DNA from: an uncultured Caulobacterales bacterium
GTDB lineage: Bacteria > Pseudomonadota > Alphaproteobacteria > Caulobacterales > Caulobacteraceae
DNA: 64,000 bases
Reading direction: 5' to 3'
NCBI GenBank assembly: GCA_903862425.1
Contig: CAIOYC010000020.1
Location: 1 to 64,000 of the forward strand
Positions 37,110-49,826 of the stretch are shown here, piece by piece. Made by a program: the position numbers and the translations under genes. Under the pieces are notes generated by a model. The model had not been told where the DNA came from and did not search any database. It saw nothing but the letters and a program-made list of their open reading frames with translations. Numbering within the stretch: position 1 is the first letter of the stretch; each line of letters opens with the position of its first letter.

Positions 37110-37510
37110 TCAATCCTTGGGCGGCAGGGGTCTCGGGCGGCGATCCTCGCCGATGGCGACATAGGTGATGGTGGCCTCGGTGACCTTCTGGGTCTCCTCG
37201 CTCTCGCGCGGACGCCGCCAGGCTTCCACGTGAATGCGCATGGAGGTGCGCCCCTCGCCGATCAGGTTGGCGTAGAAGCTGACCTCGTCGCCGACGATCA
37301 CAGGGGTGAGGAAGGTCAGGGCGTCGGCAGCCACCGTCGCCGCCCGACCATGACAGCGCCGCGCCGCCACGGTGCCGGCGGACAGGTCCATCCAGCTCAT
37401 CAGCCAGCCGCCGAAGATGTCGCCCGCCGGGTTGGTATCCGCCGGCATGGCGATCACCCGGATCACCGGCGCCTCGGCCGGCGGCCCGATCATGTCGGCG
37501 GGTTCGGCCA

Positions 37511-37511
<1 letters not shown>
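37110..37511 (-). CDS. Acyl-CoA thioesterase (YciA-type hotdog)
   Basis: A 133-residue hotdog-fold thioesterase that hydrolyses acyl-CoA to free acid and CoA. The NPAGDIFGGWLMSWMDLSAG segment carries the catalytic Asp of the YciA/BACH group, and FLTPVIVGDEVSFYANL with SMRIHVEAW form the second conserved block. The ATG overlaps the lpd stop (ATGA), so it is translated with the 2-oxoglutarate dehydrogenase genes, perhaps to recycle CoA when succinyl-CoA or acyl-CoA builds up (inference). Confidence 0.9.
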
Positions 37512-38932
<1,421 letters not shown>

Positions 38933-38993
38933 GGGTGCGGTTCCTCGCGGGGAGCGGGTCAGTCAGTTCGGGCTATAGATGGGGATGCAGCGA

Positions 38994-40238
<1,245 letters not shown>

Positions 40239-40283
40239 GGGTCTTCAATATCTCCAGATTTCGTAGAGGTGTCGCGCGTGCGA

Positions 40284-43253
40284 TCAGCCCAGGGCCTCGT
40301 CTAAGAAGGCCTGCAGTTCTTTCAGGTGGCGGCTCATCAGACCCGCGGCCGGGGACGCCGAGGCGGGACGGCCCACATAGCGGGCGCGGCGCGAGATGTT
40401 CTCCGACCGCTCCAGCGTCAGTTCGATCCACGGATCGACAAAGGTCCAACCACCCATGTTACGCGGCTCTTCCTGGCACCAGATCAGTTCGGCGGTGGGG
40501 AAGCGCCCGAGTTCCTTGCGCATGGACTGCATCGGCCATGGGTAGAATTGCTCCAGACGCATCAGATAGATGTCGTCGCGGCCCTTCTTCTCGCGGGCGT
40601 CGAGCAGGTCGTAATAGACCTTGCCGGAGCAGAGCACGACGCGCTTGATCTCGTTGTCGGGCTTCAGCCGGATGGTGGTCTTTTCCGGGTTGGACTGCGC
40701 GTCATCGTGCAAAACGCGGTGGAAGGTCGAGCCCTCCGCCATATCCGACAGCTTGGACACCGCCTTCTTGTGGCGGAGCAAGGATTTGGGCGTCATCAAC
40801 ACCAGCGGCTTGCGGAACGGCCGGTGGATCTGGCGGCGCAGAATATGGAAGTAGTTGGCCGGGGTGGTGCAGTTGGCGATCTGCATATTGTCCTCGGCGC
40901 ACATCTGCAGATAGCGCTCCAGGCGGGCGGAGGAGTGCTCCGGACCCTGCCCTTCGTAGCCGTGCGGCAGCAGCATGACGAGGCCGGACATGCGCAGCCA
41001 CTTGCGCTCGCCCGATGAGATGAACTGGTCCATCACCACCTGGGCGCCGTTGGCGAAGTCGCCGAACTGGGCCTCCCACATGGTCAGGGTATTCGGGTCG
41101 GCGAGCGAATAGCCGTACTCGAAACCGAGCACCGCCTCTTCCGACAGGGCCGAGTCGATCACCTCATACTGGGCCTGGCCTGTTCGGATGTTCTGCAGCG
41201 GGATGTAGCGTTCCTCGGTCTTCTGGTCGATCAGGGCTGAGTGGCGGTGCGAGAAGGTGCCGCGCACGCTGTCCTGACCGGACAGGCGTACCGGGGCGCC
41301 TTCGTCGAGCAGCGTGGCGAAGGCCAGGTGTTCGGCCGCCCCCCAATCCAGACCCTCCCCGGTCTCGTAGGCGTGACGGCGGCCCTCGATCACGCGAGCG
41401 ACAGTCTTGTGCGCGTCGACGCGTTCGGGAATGGCGGTGATCTGGCGACCGAGATCCTTGAGCTTCTGCAGCGGCACGCCGGTCTCGCCACGCGGCGTCT
41501 CGGCGCCCGGCGCTTCCAGATGAGACCACTTGCCGTCTAGCCAGTCGGCCTTGTTGGCCTTGTAGACCTTGCCGGCCTCGAACTCGGAGTCGAGAAACAC
41601 CTGGAACTCGTCCACCCAGGTCTTCACGTCGGCGTCGGTGCAGACGCCCTCACCCACCAGGCGGTTGGCGTAGAGCTCGCGGGTCGACAGGTGATCCTTG
41701 ATGATGGCGTACATCACCGGCTGGGTCATCGTCGGGTCGTCGCCCTCGTTGTGACCGAAGCGGCGGTAGCAGAACATGTCCACCACCACGTCCTTACCGA
41801 AGGTCTGGCGATATTCCGTGGCCACCTTCGCGGCGAACACCACCGACTCGGGGTCGTCGCCGTTGCAGTGCAGGATCGGAGCCTGGACCATCAGCGCCAC
41901 GTCGGACGGATAGGGCGAGGAGCGCGAGAACCTGGGAGCGGTGGTGAAGCCGATCTGGTTGTTGACGATGAAGTGAACCGTGCCGCCGGTCATGTAGCCC
42001 TTGAGTTCCGACAGGGCGAAACACTCGGCCACCACGCCCTGGCCGGCGAAGGCGGCGTCGCCGTGCATGAGCAGGGGCATGACGCGCTCGCGGTCGAAGC
42101 TCTCGCCGTTCTCGCGCAGATCGAAGGTCTGCTTGGCGCGCGCCTTGCCGATCACGACCGGGTTGACGATCTCGAGGTGCGACGGGTTGGCGGTCAGCGA
42201 CAGGTGGACCTTCTGCCCGTCGAACTCACGCTCGGACGAGGCGCCGAGGTGATACTTCACGTCGCCTGAGCCCTCGATGTCCGACGGTAGGGACGAGCCG
42301 CCCTGAAACTCGTGGAAGATCACATGGTAGGGTTTGCCCATCACGGCGGCGAGGACGTTCAGGCGGCCGCGGTGCGGCATGCCGAGCACGATCTCGTCCA
42401 CGCCCATGGCGCCGCCGCGCTTGATCACCTGCTCCAGCGCCGGGACCAGGGCCTCGCCGCCGTCCAGACCGAAGCGCTTGGTGCCGGGGAAGCGCTTGTG
42501 CAGGAAGCGCTCGAAGCCTTCCGCCTCGATCAGCTTCTTAAGGATGGCGACCTTGCCCTCCTTGGTGAAGGCGATCTCCTTGTCCTTGCCCTCGATGCGT
42601 TCCTGGATCCAGGCCTTCTCGCCGGGATCGGAGATGTGCATGTACTGGACGCCCACATTGCCGCAGTAGGTGCGCTTCACGATGGCCAGGATCTCGCGCA
42701 GGGTCGCGGTCTCCATGCCGAGCACGAAGTCGAGGAAGATCGGCCGGTCGTAGTCGGCTTCGGTAAACCCGTAGCTGGCGGGGTCCAGCTCGGCGTTCTC
42801 CTTCTTGGGCTCGATACCCAAGGGGTCGAGATTGGCCTGTAGGTGACCGCGGATGCGATAGGCGCGAATCATCATGATGGCGCGGACGCTGTCGAGAGTG
42901 GCGGCGCGCACGGCCTCGGGCGAGGCGGTAGGGTTCTTGCTCTCGACGGCCTTGGCGATCTTGGCTTCCACCGCCGGCCACATGCCGTCGAGGGCGGAAA
43001 GCCAGTCGGGTCGCGCAGCGGGGACCGCCTTGGGCGTCCAGGCCGGATCTGCGGCGTTCTGGCGAACCAGATCCTTCTGTTCCTTCAGGCTTTCGAAGAA
43101 GGCGCGCCACGAGGGTTCGACCGAATTCGGATCGGCGGCGTAGCGACCGTAGAGATCCTCCACGAAGGCGGCGTTGCCGCCGTACAAGAAGGAAGTCTTC
43201 GCCATCACCTCGTTAAGGCGAGGCATGTCCTTAAAGTTCGCGTCGTCCGCCAT
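40284..43253 (-). CDS. sucA: 2-oxoglutarate dehydrogenase E1
   Basis: A 989-residue thiamine-diphosphate-dependent decarboxylase, the E1 component that starts the TCA step 2-oxoglutarate to succinyl-CoA. The E2-binding N-terminal helix (FLYGGNAAFVEDLYGRYAADPNSV), GMPHRGRLNVLAAVMGKP, the DGDAAFAGQG-like ThDP motif (here HGDAAFAGQGVVAE), RFGHNEGDDPTMTQP and LPHGYEGQGPEHSSARLERYLQ are present. The length is as in other proteobacteria. It lies between sucD and sucB. Confidence 0.97.
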   Translation of the reverse strand: MADDANFKDMPRLNEVMAKTSFLYGGNAAFVEDLYGRYAADPNSVEPSWRAFFESLKEQKDLVRQNAADPAWTPKAVPAARPDWLSALDGMWPAVEAKIAKAVESKNPTASPEAVRAATLDSVRAIMMIRAYRIRGHLQANLDPLGIEPKKENAELDPASYGFTEADYDRPIFLDFVLGMETATLREILAIVKRTYCGNVGVQYMHISDPGEKAWIQERIEGKDKEIAFTKEGKVAILKKLIEAEGFERFLHKRFPGTKRFGLDGGEALVPALEQVIKRGGAMGVDEIVLGMPHRGRLNVLAAVMGKPYHVIFHEFQGGSSLPSDIEGSGDVKYHLGASSEREFDGQKVHLSLTANPSHLEIVNPVVIGKARAKQTFDLRENGESFDRERVMPLLMHGDAAFAGQGVVAECFALSELKGYMTGGTVHFIVNNQIGFTTAPRFSRSSPYPSDVALMVQAPILHCNGDDPESVVFAAKVATEYRQTFGKDVVVDMFCYRRFGHNEGDDPTMTQPVMYAIIKDHLSTRELYANRLVGEGVCTDADVKTWVDEFQVFLDSEFEAGKVYKANKADWLDGKWSHLEAPGAETPRGETGVPLQKLKDLGRQITAIPERVDAHKTVARVIEGRRHAYETGEGLDWGAAEHLAFATLLDEGAPVRLSGQDSVRGTFSHRHSALIDQKTEERYIPLQNIRTGQAQYEVIDSALSEEAVLGFEYGYSLADPNTLTMWEAQFGDFANGAQVVMDQFISSGERKWLRMSGLVMLLPHGYEGQGPEHSSARLERYLQMCAEDNMQIANCTTPANYFHILRRQIHRPFRKPLVLMTPKSLLRHKKAVSKLSDMAEGSTFHRVLHDDAQSNPEKTTIRLKPDNEIKRVVLCSGKVYYDLLDAREKKGRDDIYLMRLEQFYPWPMQSMRKELGRFPTAELIWCQEEPRNMGGWTFVDPWIELTLERSENISRRARYVGRPASASPAAGLMSRHLKELQAFLDEALG

Positions 43254-43369
43254 TTCACACTCTCAACGCGGTCATGCGCGAGGTCGAAAGAGACGCGGGC
43301 GCAAGCCGCTGCAGCAATATGGTTGTCAGAGGGCCGGGTTACACCCAGCCCCATGAACAATTCCTGTCT

Positions 43370-44254
43370 TTAACCCTTCAAAACCGAGAGAAGGGTTTCG
43401 CCCAGACCAGCCGGCGAGGGCGAGACCTTGATCCCGGCCGATTCCATGGCCTCGATCTTGTCTTCCGCGCCACCCTTGCCGCCCGAGATGATCGCGCCCG
43501 CATGACCCATGCGGCGGCCCGGAGGCGCTGTGCGGCCGGCGATGAAGCCCGCCATCGGCTTTGAGCGGCCCTTCTTGGCCTCGTCCTTGATGAACTGGGC
43601 GGCGTCTTCCTCGGCCGAGCCGCCGATCTCGCCGATCATGATGATCGACTTGGTGGCTTCGTCGGCCAGGAACATCTCCAGGATGTCGATGAACTCGGTG
43701 CCTTTGACCGGGTCGCCGCCAATGCCGACCGCGGTGGTCTGACCGAGCTTGGCGTTCGTGGTCTGGAACACCGCTTCGTAGGTCAGGGTGCCGGAGCGCG
43801 ACACCACACCCACCGAGCCTTCGGAGAAGATGTTGCCCGGCATGATGCCGATCTTGCACTGGCCCGGCGTCAGCACGCCTGGGCAGTTCGGCCCGATCAG
43901 GCGCGACTTGGAGCCGGCCAGCGAGCGCTTCACCTTCACCATGTCCTCTACCGGGATGCCCTCGGTGATGCAGATGATCAGCGCGATCTCCGCGTCGATG
44001 GCTTCGAGGATCGAGTCGGCGGCGAAGGGCGGCGGAACGTAGATGACCGAGGCGCTGGCGCCGGTCTTGGCCACGGCGTCGTGAACGCTGTCGAACACCG
44101 GCAGGCCCACATGGGTCATGCCGCCATTGCCGGGGGTCACGCCCCCGACCATCTGCGTGCCGTAGGCAATGGCCTGTTCGGTGTGGAAGGTGCCCTGCTG
44201 GCCGGTGATGCCTTGGCAGATCACCTTGGTATTCTTGTCGATCAGGATGGACAT
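43370..44254 (-). CDS. sucD: Succinyl-CoA synthetase alpha subunit
   Basis: A 294-residue CoA-binding subunit of succinyl-CoA synthetase. The Rossmann N-terminus ([16 protein letters not shown]), the CoA site VTPGNGG, the [18 protein letters not shown] signature and the phosphohistidine loop ([20 protein letters not shown], here with two Arg before Met) are intact. It is separated from sucC by a gene for a secreted protein, an unusual interruption, and is followed 116 bases later by sucA. Confidence 0.97.
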   Translation of the reverse strand: MSILIDKNTKVICQGITGQQGTFHTEQAIAYGTQMVGGVTPGNGGMTHVGLPVFDSVHDAVAKTGASASVIYVPPPFAADSILEAIDAEIALIICITEGIPVEDMVKVKRSLAGSKSRLIGPNCPGVLTPGQCKIGIMPGNIFSEGSVGVVSRSGTLTYEAVFQTTNAKLGQTTAVGIGGDPVKGTEFIDILEMFLADEATKSIIMIGEIGGSAEEDAAQFIKDEAKKGRSKPMAGFIAGRTAPPGRRMGHAGAIISGGKGGAEDKIEAMESAGIKVSPSPAGLGETLLSVLKG

Positions 44255-44357
44255 GAAGCCCCGAACCTCGCCGCGCTTTTCAGATTTGCGGCGTCGATAG
44301 CGCAGGAACGCGGGCGGGGGAACCGGCTAAAGGCGGAAACTGCCCCTGTGCGGGAAA

Positions 44358-45131
44358 CTAATGCCCCTTGCGACCCTCGGCGGCTTTGGTTGGGGCGCTC
44401 GCAGGGGTGGTTTTCGCTTCGAGCACGAGTTCGGCGGCGAAGCGGCGCAGCTGCGGCGGAACACCTGCGTCGCCCCCGCTCAGGCCGTTCGCCGCCAGCG
44501 CCCCAGTCACGTCGCCGCCCGGCGGGTTGACCATTTCGCCGGTCTCCGGATCGACTCGGGCGCCGGATAGACCGGCCGCCGCACGCTCCGACTGGGGCGT
44601 GAAACGCGCCAGGGTGTCGATGTTGCGGGCGTAGAGCGATGCGCGATCGACCTCGCCGCCACACAGGTCTTCCAGCAGAAGGTCCACCGCCAGCTTGACG
44701 CTGGTCTCGGCGCGCGCAGCGCGCGGCGCCTGGGACCGCAGACAGACCTCCGCATGGGTAACCACGGGCGCCTGGGCCGAAGGGGCGGGAGCGGGGGCCG
44801 CCACAGGGATGGGCGGGGCCACCGGGGCCGGCGCCGGAGGCGGTGCGGACGCCGCGGGCTGTCGGGCGGGCGCACCGCCGTTGGCGACGGCGAGGAGGGC
44901 GCTCGAGGTGGTGGAGTTCGCCGGGCCGATCAGCGCCATCTCCACCGGTTGGGTCGGCGCCGCATAGGTCTGCGGCATCGGCGTGTTATCGGGCAGGGTG
45001 AGGGTCGCGTCCGGCTTGGCCGTGGGCGGACTCTCGTCCTTGGCCTTTTTCTTCGTCGCGGCGCCGGACGCGCCGGCAAGGGCGAGAGAAGCCACGAGGG
45101 CCAGGGCAAGGATGGGGAATGGCGCGCGCAT
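44358..45131 (-). CDS. Exported Pro/Ala-rich protein inside the suc cluster
   Basis: A 257-residue protein with a signal peptide ([21 protein letters not shown], cut near residue 23-25), a Lys-rich stretch (TKKKAKDES), a long Pro/Ala-rich low-complexity linker (about 85-120), and a C-terminal globular part with two Cys ([11 protein letters not shown] and [13 protein letters not shown]) likely to be disulphide-bonded. No enzyme motif is visible. It lies between sucC and sucD on the same strand, 96 and 103 bases from them. It may be part of the operon transcript or a separate unit; a role in the TCA cycle is not suggested by the sequence. Confidence 0.7.
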   Translation of the reverse strand: MRAPFPILALALVASLALAGASGAATKKKAKDESPPTAKPDATLTLPDNTPMPQTYAAPTQPVEMALIGPANSTTSSALLAVANGGAPARQPAASAPPPAPAPVAPPIPVAAPAPAPSAQAPVVTHAEVCLRSQAPRAARAETSVKLAVDLLLEDLCGGEVDRASLYARNIDTLARFTPQSERAAAGLSGARVDPETGEMVNPPGGDVTGALAANGLSGGDAGVPPQLRRFAAELVLEAKTTPASAPTKAAEGRKGH

Positions 45132-45227
45132 GCACGCTAAACGCCTGAGACGCAAACAACCTTCAAGCGGAGCAGCAGCCGGCGCGGCTCTCAGCCGCAC
45201 CGGACGCCTTGTTCAGCGAATATTCAG

Positions 45228-46445
45228 TTACGCCGCTGCGGCGCGGACGGCCTTGACGATCTTGTCGGCGGCGTCGGCCAGGTCGTTGGCGGCGATCACC
45301 GCGAGGCCCGAATTGTTCAGGATGTCCTTGCCCTGCTGCACGTTGGTGCCCTCGAGGCGGACCACCAGCGGAACCTTCAGGCCCACTTCCTTCACCGCCG
45401 CGATCACGCCCTCGGCGATGATGTCGCAACGCATGATGCCGCCGAAGATGTTGACCAGGATGCCCTTCACCGACGGGTCGGAGGTGATGATCTTGAACGC
45501 CGCGGTCACCTTTTCCTTGGAGGCGCCGCCGCCCACGTCGAGGAAGTTGGCGGGCTCGGAGCCGTAGAGCTTGATGATGTCCATGGTCGCCATGGCCAGA
45601 CCGGCGCCGTTGACCATACAGCCGATTTCGCCGTCCAGGGTGATGTAGGAGAGGTCGTATTTGGACGCCTCGATCTCCTTCTCATCCTCCTCGGTGATGT
45701 CGCGCAGCTCCACGATATCCTTGTGGCGGTACAGGGCGTTGGAATCGAACGACACCTTGGCGTCGAGCACGCGCAGTTGCTGCACCTCGCCTTCCTTGGC
45801 CTCGGTGATGATCAGCGGGTTGATCTCCAGCATGGCCATGTCGGTCTGGACGAAGGCCGTATAGAGCTGGCCGAGCAATTTGAACGCCTGCTGGGCCAGA
45901 TCGCCTTTCAGGTTCAACGCCTCCGCCAAGGCGCGGCCGTGATGCGGGAAGACGCCGGTAGCCGGGTCGATCTGGATGGTGATGATCTTTTCGGGGGTGG
46001 AGTGCGCCACTTCCTCGATGTCCATGCCGCCCTCGGTGGAGGCGACCACGGCGACGCGCGAGGTTTCGCGGTCGATCAGGAGAGACAGGTACAGTTCCTT
46101 CTCGATGTCCGAGGCTTCCTCGATATAGAGGCGATTGACCTGCTTGCCGTGCGGGCCGGTCTGGGCGGTCACGAGCACGCGGCCGAGCATTTCCTTGGCG
46201 TTGGCATAGACCTCGTCGGCGGTCTTGGAGAGGCGCACGCCGCCCTTGGCGTCGGGGCCGAGGCCCTCGAACTTGCCCTTGCCACGGCCGCCGGCGTGGA
46301 TCTGGCTCTTGACCACGAACAGGGAGGAGCCGAGCTCTTCGGCAGCCTTCTTGGCTTCATCGGCGGTGAACACCGCGACGCCGCGCGAGACGGGAACGCC
46401 GAAGCCCTTGAGGACGGCCTTGGCCTGATACTCGTGAATGTTCAT
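45228..46445 (-). CDS. sucC: Succinyl-CoA synthetase beta subunit
   Basis: A 405-residue ATP-grasp subunit that pairs with SucD to make ATP or GTP from succinyl-CoA. The start [17 protein letters not shown], the grasp motif [20 protein letters not shown], the LEINPLIIT metal-binding segment and the [18 protein letters not shown] loop are conserved. It is the first gene of the cluster and follows a clear promoter at 46483-46511. Confidence 0.97.
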   Translation of the reverse strand: MNIHEYQAKAVLKGFGVPVSRGVAVFTADEAKKAAEELGSSLFVVKSQIHAGGRGKGKFEGLGPDAKGGVRLSKTADEVYANAKEMLGRVLVTAQTGPHGKQVNRLYIEEASDIEKELYLSLLIDRETSRVAVVASTEGGMDIEEVAHSTPEKIITIQIDPATGVFPHHGRALAEALNLKGDLAQQAFKLLGQLYTAFVQTDMAMLEINPLIITEAKEGEVQQLRVLDAKVSFDSNALYRHKDIVELRDITEEDEKEIEASKYDLSYITLDGEIGCMVNGAGLAMATMDIIKLYGSEPANFLDVGGGASKEKVTAAFKIITSDPSVKGILVNIFGGIMRCDIIAEGVIAAVKEVGLKVPLVVRLEGTNVQQGKDILNNSGLAVIAANDLADAADKIVKAVRAAAA

Positions 46446-46482
46446 GCGCGGCGCCTGCGTTCAATGTTCCGATATGCGGGCG

Positions 46483-46511
46483 CTTATAGAGACGGCCATC
46501 CCCGCCCGCAA
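46483..46511 (-). promoter_or_regulatory. Probable promoter of the suc operon
   Basis: On the minus strand TTGCGG (46511-46506) and TATAAG (46488-46483) are separated by 17 bases, close to the housekeeping consensus. The expected transcription start, near 46476, is about 30 bases before the sucC ATG. Pattern match only. Confidence 0.5.
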
Positions 46512-46521
46512 CGGCGTAGCC

Positions 46522-46926
46522 TCACGCTGGCGGCAGGATGAAGAACGAACAGGCCAGGGCGGTGATAAGGAAGCGCATCAGCCAACCCACGGCGTGCGAA
46601 GCCAGGATCAGCGGGTGCAGTTTCATCCATAACCCATTCTGGATGAGCATCGGCACACTAGCGGCCAGCCAGGCGGCGAAGGCGGCCTTGAGGTAAAAGC
46701 GCAACAGGTGCGGGAACAGCAGGCAGAGCCAGACGAACCCGGCGCAGGCGATGACGCCCACCAGCTGGGACAGGAGTATCCGCCGGGCGTCCTTGCGGTC
46801 GCCGCGCCAGACTTCGGGGTGCAGCGAATAGCGGTCATGGAACAGCACGCCCATGAACAGCCAGTCCGTGATCGAGGCGAGCACAGACGACGCCACGATC
46901 GCCGCAATGATCCGCCAGGGGTCCAA
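46522..46926 (-). CDS. Small polytopic membrane protein
   Basis: A 134-residue protein with about four membrane helices (near residues 5-28, 50-72, 76-96 and 108-130) and short polar loops, including LFHDRYSLHPEVWRG after the first helix. It starts at a TTG with GGAG 8 bases upstream; no better internal start exists. The pattern resembles DUF1761-like membrane proteins, but the family assignment is weak. It is upstream of sucC on the same strand; the sucC promoter lies just after its stop. Confidence 0.55.
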   Translation of the reverse strand: MDPWRIIAAIVASSVLASITDWLFMGVLFHDRYSLHPEVWRGDRKDARRILLSQLVGVIACAGFVWLCLLFPHLLRFYLKAAFAAWLAASVPMLIQNGLWMKLHPLILASHAVGWLMRFLITALACSFFILPPA

Positions 46927-47054
46927 CCGGTCAGCTCCGCTCGTGTTGATCGGACCTTAGCCGAGTGAGACGTCCAGACAAGCCATGGCGCGCACCATGA
47001 TTATCAACGAGGGTCATCAGCCTACCCGCGCGGACGCGAGCGGGCTGGGCGACC

Positions 47055-47912
47055 TCAGCGGTCGCCCGGTGCGGGCGGCTCCGGCGGCAAGGGCGGAAGC
47101 GGCGGCGGACCGCCCCGGGCCTGAGGCGGCATAGGCGGCATCGGAGGCATGGGCGGCGCCGTGCCGAGGTGCATCATACGCTGGCCGTGTTCGTGCTCGC
47201 CGCCGTGCATGCCGCGAAACCCCTCGCCCATGCCGCCGCGGTGCAGGGCGTCGAAAGCTTTCTGCTGCGAGGGGGTGAGCGCGGCGTAGAACGCCTTCAC
47301 TGCGTTGACGTGGGCCAGCATCTCGGCCTGACGCTTGGCGCTTTCCTCGGTCATGTGCTTGACCATGGCGTCGAGGCGCTGTGGCGTCGTCATGGCCATC
47401 TGGGCCTCGCGCTGCTTCTCCAACGCCACCCGATGGGCTTCCATTTCTTTGCGGAAGCTTTCGGCCTCTACCTTCAGCTTGGCGGCGTCCACCTTGCCGT
47501 CCGGGCCGCGCTCCATCTTCATGCGCATCGCCATGCCCTCGTGCTCAGGGCCGTGCGGCGGCTTCATCGAGGCGAGAAAGGCCTGCAGAGCGGGCTCCTG
47601 TGCAGGGGTCAACTGGAGCACATCGCGCATGTGCTTCGCCATCTGCTCGGGATCGTGATGCTCGCGGTGCATCATCATAGCGTGCGGACCGCCGCGACCC
47701 ATGCCGGGGCCATCGCCGTGCGACCAGTCGTCCACCACGGTCTTGCCGTCGCGGACGACAACCACGTGGCGAACGGCGGTCTTGCCGTCCGCGGTGGTCG
47801 AGGTCGAGGTGGTGGTGTCAGCGGCGAAAGCGGCGCCTGCGGTGAGTGCGAGGACGGCTGCGCCGCCCAGGGTGACCCGGCGAAGAATTGCATTTCGAAG
47901 CGGATGACGCAT
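47055..47912 (-). CDS. LTXXQ-motif periplasmic protein, Met/His/Pro-rich
   Basis: A 285-residue exported protein of the Spy/CpxP-like LTXXQ group. A signal peptide ends at AAFA (about residue 30). Two LTXXQ motifs (LTPAQEPALQAFL and LTPSQQKAFDAL) lie in a long helical region like the cradle of Spy, a periplasmic chaperone. Unusual additions are a Met/His cluster (MMMHREHHDPEQMAKHM) and a C-terminal Pro-Met repeat (PPMPPMPPMPPQ), both suggestive of metal binding. The ATG at 47912 replaces a longer frame. It stands alone. Confidence 0.8.
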   Translation of the reverse strand: MRHPLRNAILRRVTLGGAAVLALTAGAAFAADTTTSTSTTADGKTAVRHVVVVRDGKTVVDDWSHGDGPGMGRGGPHAMMMHREHHDPEQMAKHMRDVLQLTPAQEPALQAFLASMKPPHGPEHEGMAMRMKMERGPDGKVDAAKLKVEAESFRKEMEAHRVALEKQREAQMAMTTPQRLDAMVKHMTEESAKRQAEMLAHVNAVKAFYAALTPSQQKAFDALHRGGMGEGFRGMHGGEHEHGQRMMHLGTAPPMPPMPPMPPQARGGPPPLPPLPPEPPAPGDR

Positions 47913-48013
47913 GGCCGCGACCCCTGTGTTGCGATGCCGGAAGCTTGACGGTGCATTGTGTCGTCGCGATGTCGGGTCAAGGTGCGATTTTCGCCCCAAG
48001 CCTGACCGTTCTG

Positions 48014-48823
48014 TTAGGTTCGCAGCGCACTTTGCAGGTGGTGCAACACGATGCCGGCGGTGACCGCCACGTTCAGCGAATCCCAGCCCTGCGCCATCGG
48101 GATGCGCACCGTCGCGGCGCGGCGCAGCAGATCGGGCGGCAGGCCCGGCCCCTCGGTCCCGAGCAGCACGGCGGTTCGAGCGGGCGGCGGCAGCTCGGCG
48201 AGCGTTCTGTCGCCGGACGGACTGAGGGCCAGGGGCTGGAAGCCATGTCGCTCCAGCGCGGCCGTCACGTCCTCGCCCTCCCTCCAGCGTGCGAAGGGCA
48301 CGCGCAGGGCCGCGCCCACCGAAACGCGAATGGCCTTACGATAAAGCGGGTCGGCGCAGGTGGGGTCGAGCAACACCGCATGCGCGCCGAAGGCGGCGGC
48401 GTTGCGGAACAGTCCGCCCAGATTGTCGTGGTTGGACAGGCCGTGCAGGCTCAGCACCACCGCCCGCTCCGGCGCCCTCGCTAGCAGGGCTTCGGGCGTC
48501 AGGTCCGTCGCCGTCTCGCCGAGCGCCAGGATGCCGCGGTGCAGGTGAAAGCCGGCGATGGCGTCCACCACCTCCTGCCCTGCCACATAGACCGGCGTCT
48601 CCTCAGCCAGGTCGGCCAAGATGGGCCGAAGCTTATCCAGCCGCCGCCCGTCGATCAGCACCGACAGGCAGCGGTGACGCGAGGCGCGCGCCAGCACCGC
48701 CAGCACCACCTCCCCTTCGGCGATGAACCGCCCTTCTCGCCCAACCAGATCGCGTTCCTTGATGTCGCGATAGGGGGCGACGCGAGGATCGTCGGGGGAA
48801 TCGACAGATGAAAATAGGGCCAT
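48014..48823 (-). CDS. SpoU/TrmH-family RNA methyltransferase
   Basis: A 269-residue SPOUT methyltransferase that 2'-O-methylates tRNA or rRNA using SAM. The three family motifs are visible: NHDNLGGLFRNAAAFG with the catalytic Arg, VLLGTEGPGLP, and IPMAQGWDSLNVAVTAGIVLHHL forming the trefoil knot. An N-terminal substrate-binding domain covers about residues 1-110. The exact RNA target cannot be told. It is divergent from the DUF3034 gene. Confidence 0.92.
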   Translation of the reverse strand: MALFSSVDSPDDPRVAPYRDIKERDLVGREGRFIAEGEVVLAVLARASRHRCLSVLIDGRRLDKLRPILADLAEETPVYVAGQEVVDAIAGFHLHRGILALGETATDLTPEALLARAPERAVVLSLHGLSNHDNLGGLFRNAAAFGAHAVLLDPTCADPLYRKAIRVSVGAALRVPFARWREGEDVTAALERHGFQPLALSPSGDRTLAELPPPARTAVLLGTEGPGLPPDLLRRAATVRIPMAQGWDSLNVAVTAGIVLHHLQSALRT

Positions 48824-48947
48824 AGACTACGTTTGGTTGCAATTCTGCGAAAGTTTACTTCGTTTCGTCTTCCGGTGGCGGTCACATTAACCGTGTGGTC
48901 AGCGCCGAGCTTTAGATCGAGCAAGACTTTTCGCTGGGGTACGATCT

Positions 48948-49820
48948 TTGGCCATACGACCTCTAGCCGCCACTCTGGCGCTTGGCTTCTGCGCATTCGC
49001 CGGATTCGCCTCGGCCGCCGACATGGTCAATGGTGGCAAGCTCCTGCTCACTGGCGGCGTCTCCACTGTAGAGGGGACCGGCGGCGGCGGCTTGGCCACC
49101 TGGGCCACCATTTCCGGCTACGGCACGCGCGACGGGGTCGGCGCCAATGTGCATGAAACCCATGTCCTCCTGCCAGACTACCAGTTCAACGCCGTGGGCG
49201 GCAGCGTCGGCCTGTTTGACCGGGTGGAGTTTGCCTATACGCGTCAGTCGTTCGACACCGGAGGGACAGGCGTCAAACTCGGCCTCGGCCACGGTTTCAC
49301 CTTCGAGCAGGATGTGGTGAGCGCCAAGCTGCGCCTGATCGGCGACGCCATCTACGACCAGGATCGCTGGCTACCGCAGATCGCCGTCGGCGCTGAGTAC
49401 AAGCACAACAATCAGACGGCTATCGTCCACGCCGTCGGGGCGACCCATGACGCGGGCGTCGACTACTACATCACCGCCACCAAGCTTTTCCTTGCCCAGA
49501 GCCTTCTGGTCAGTGGCGCGGTGCGCTGGACCGAGGCCAACCAGACCGGCCTGCTCGGCTTCGGCGGTCTGCACGGCTACCAGGCCCAGTTCGAGGGCTC
49601 GGCGGCCTATCTGCTGAGCCGCAACCTCGCGGTCGGCATCGAGTACCGCACCAAGCCCGACAACCTCGCCTTCGCCCATGAGAGCGACTGGAAGGACGTG
49701 TTCGTGGCCTACGATTTCAACAAGCACCTGTCGCTCACCGCCGCCTACGCGGATCTCGGCGACATCGCCACCTTCAGGAACCAACGCGGCCTCTACCTGT
49801 CCCTACAGGCCGGCTTCTAG
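48948..49820 (+). CDS. DUF3034 protein, probable outer-membrane beta-barrel
   Basis: A 290-residue exported protein of the DUF3034 family. It begins at a TTG with GGGG upstream, directly giving a signal peptide (AIRPLAATLALGFCAFAGFASA). The mature sequence alternates polar and hydrophobic residues in many short strands and ends LYLSLQAGF, a C-terminal Phe as in outer-membrane barrels. Segments such as ANVHETHVLLPDYQFNAVGGSVGLFDRVEFAY are typical. It lies 6 bases before an exported truncated haemoglobin gene, so the two form an operon. Confidence 0.8.
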   Translation: MAIRPLAATLALGFCAFAGFASAADMVNGGKLLLTGGVSTVEGTGGGGLATWATISGYGTRDGVGANVHETHVLLPDYQFNAVGGSVGLFDRVEFAYTRQSFDTGGTGVKLGLGHGFTFEQDVVSAKLRLIGDAIYDQDRWLPQIAVGAEYKHNNQTAIVHAVGATHDAGVDYYITATKLFLAQSLLVSGAVRWTEANQTGLLGFGGLHGYQAQFEGSAAYLLSRNLAVGIEYRTKPDNLAFAHESDWKDVFVAYDFNKHLSLTAAYADLGDIATFRNQRGLYLSLQAGF

Positions 49821-49826
49821 GAGCGC

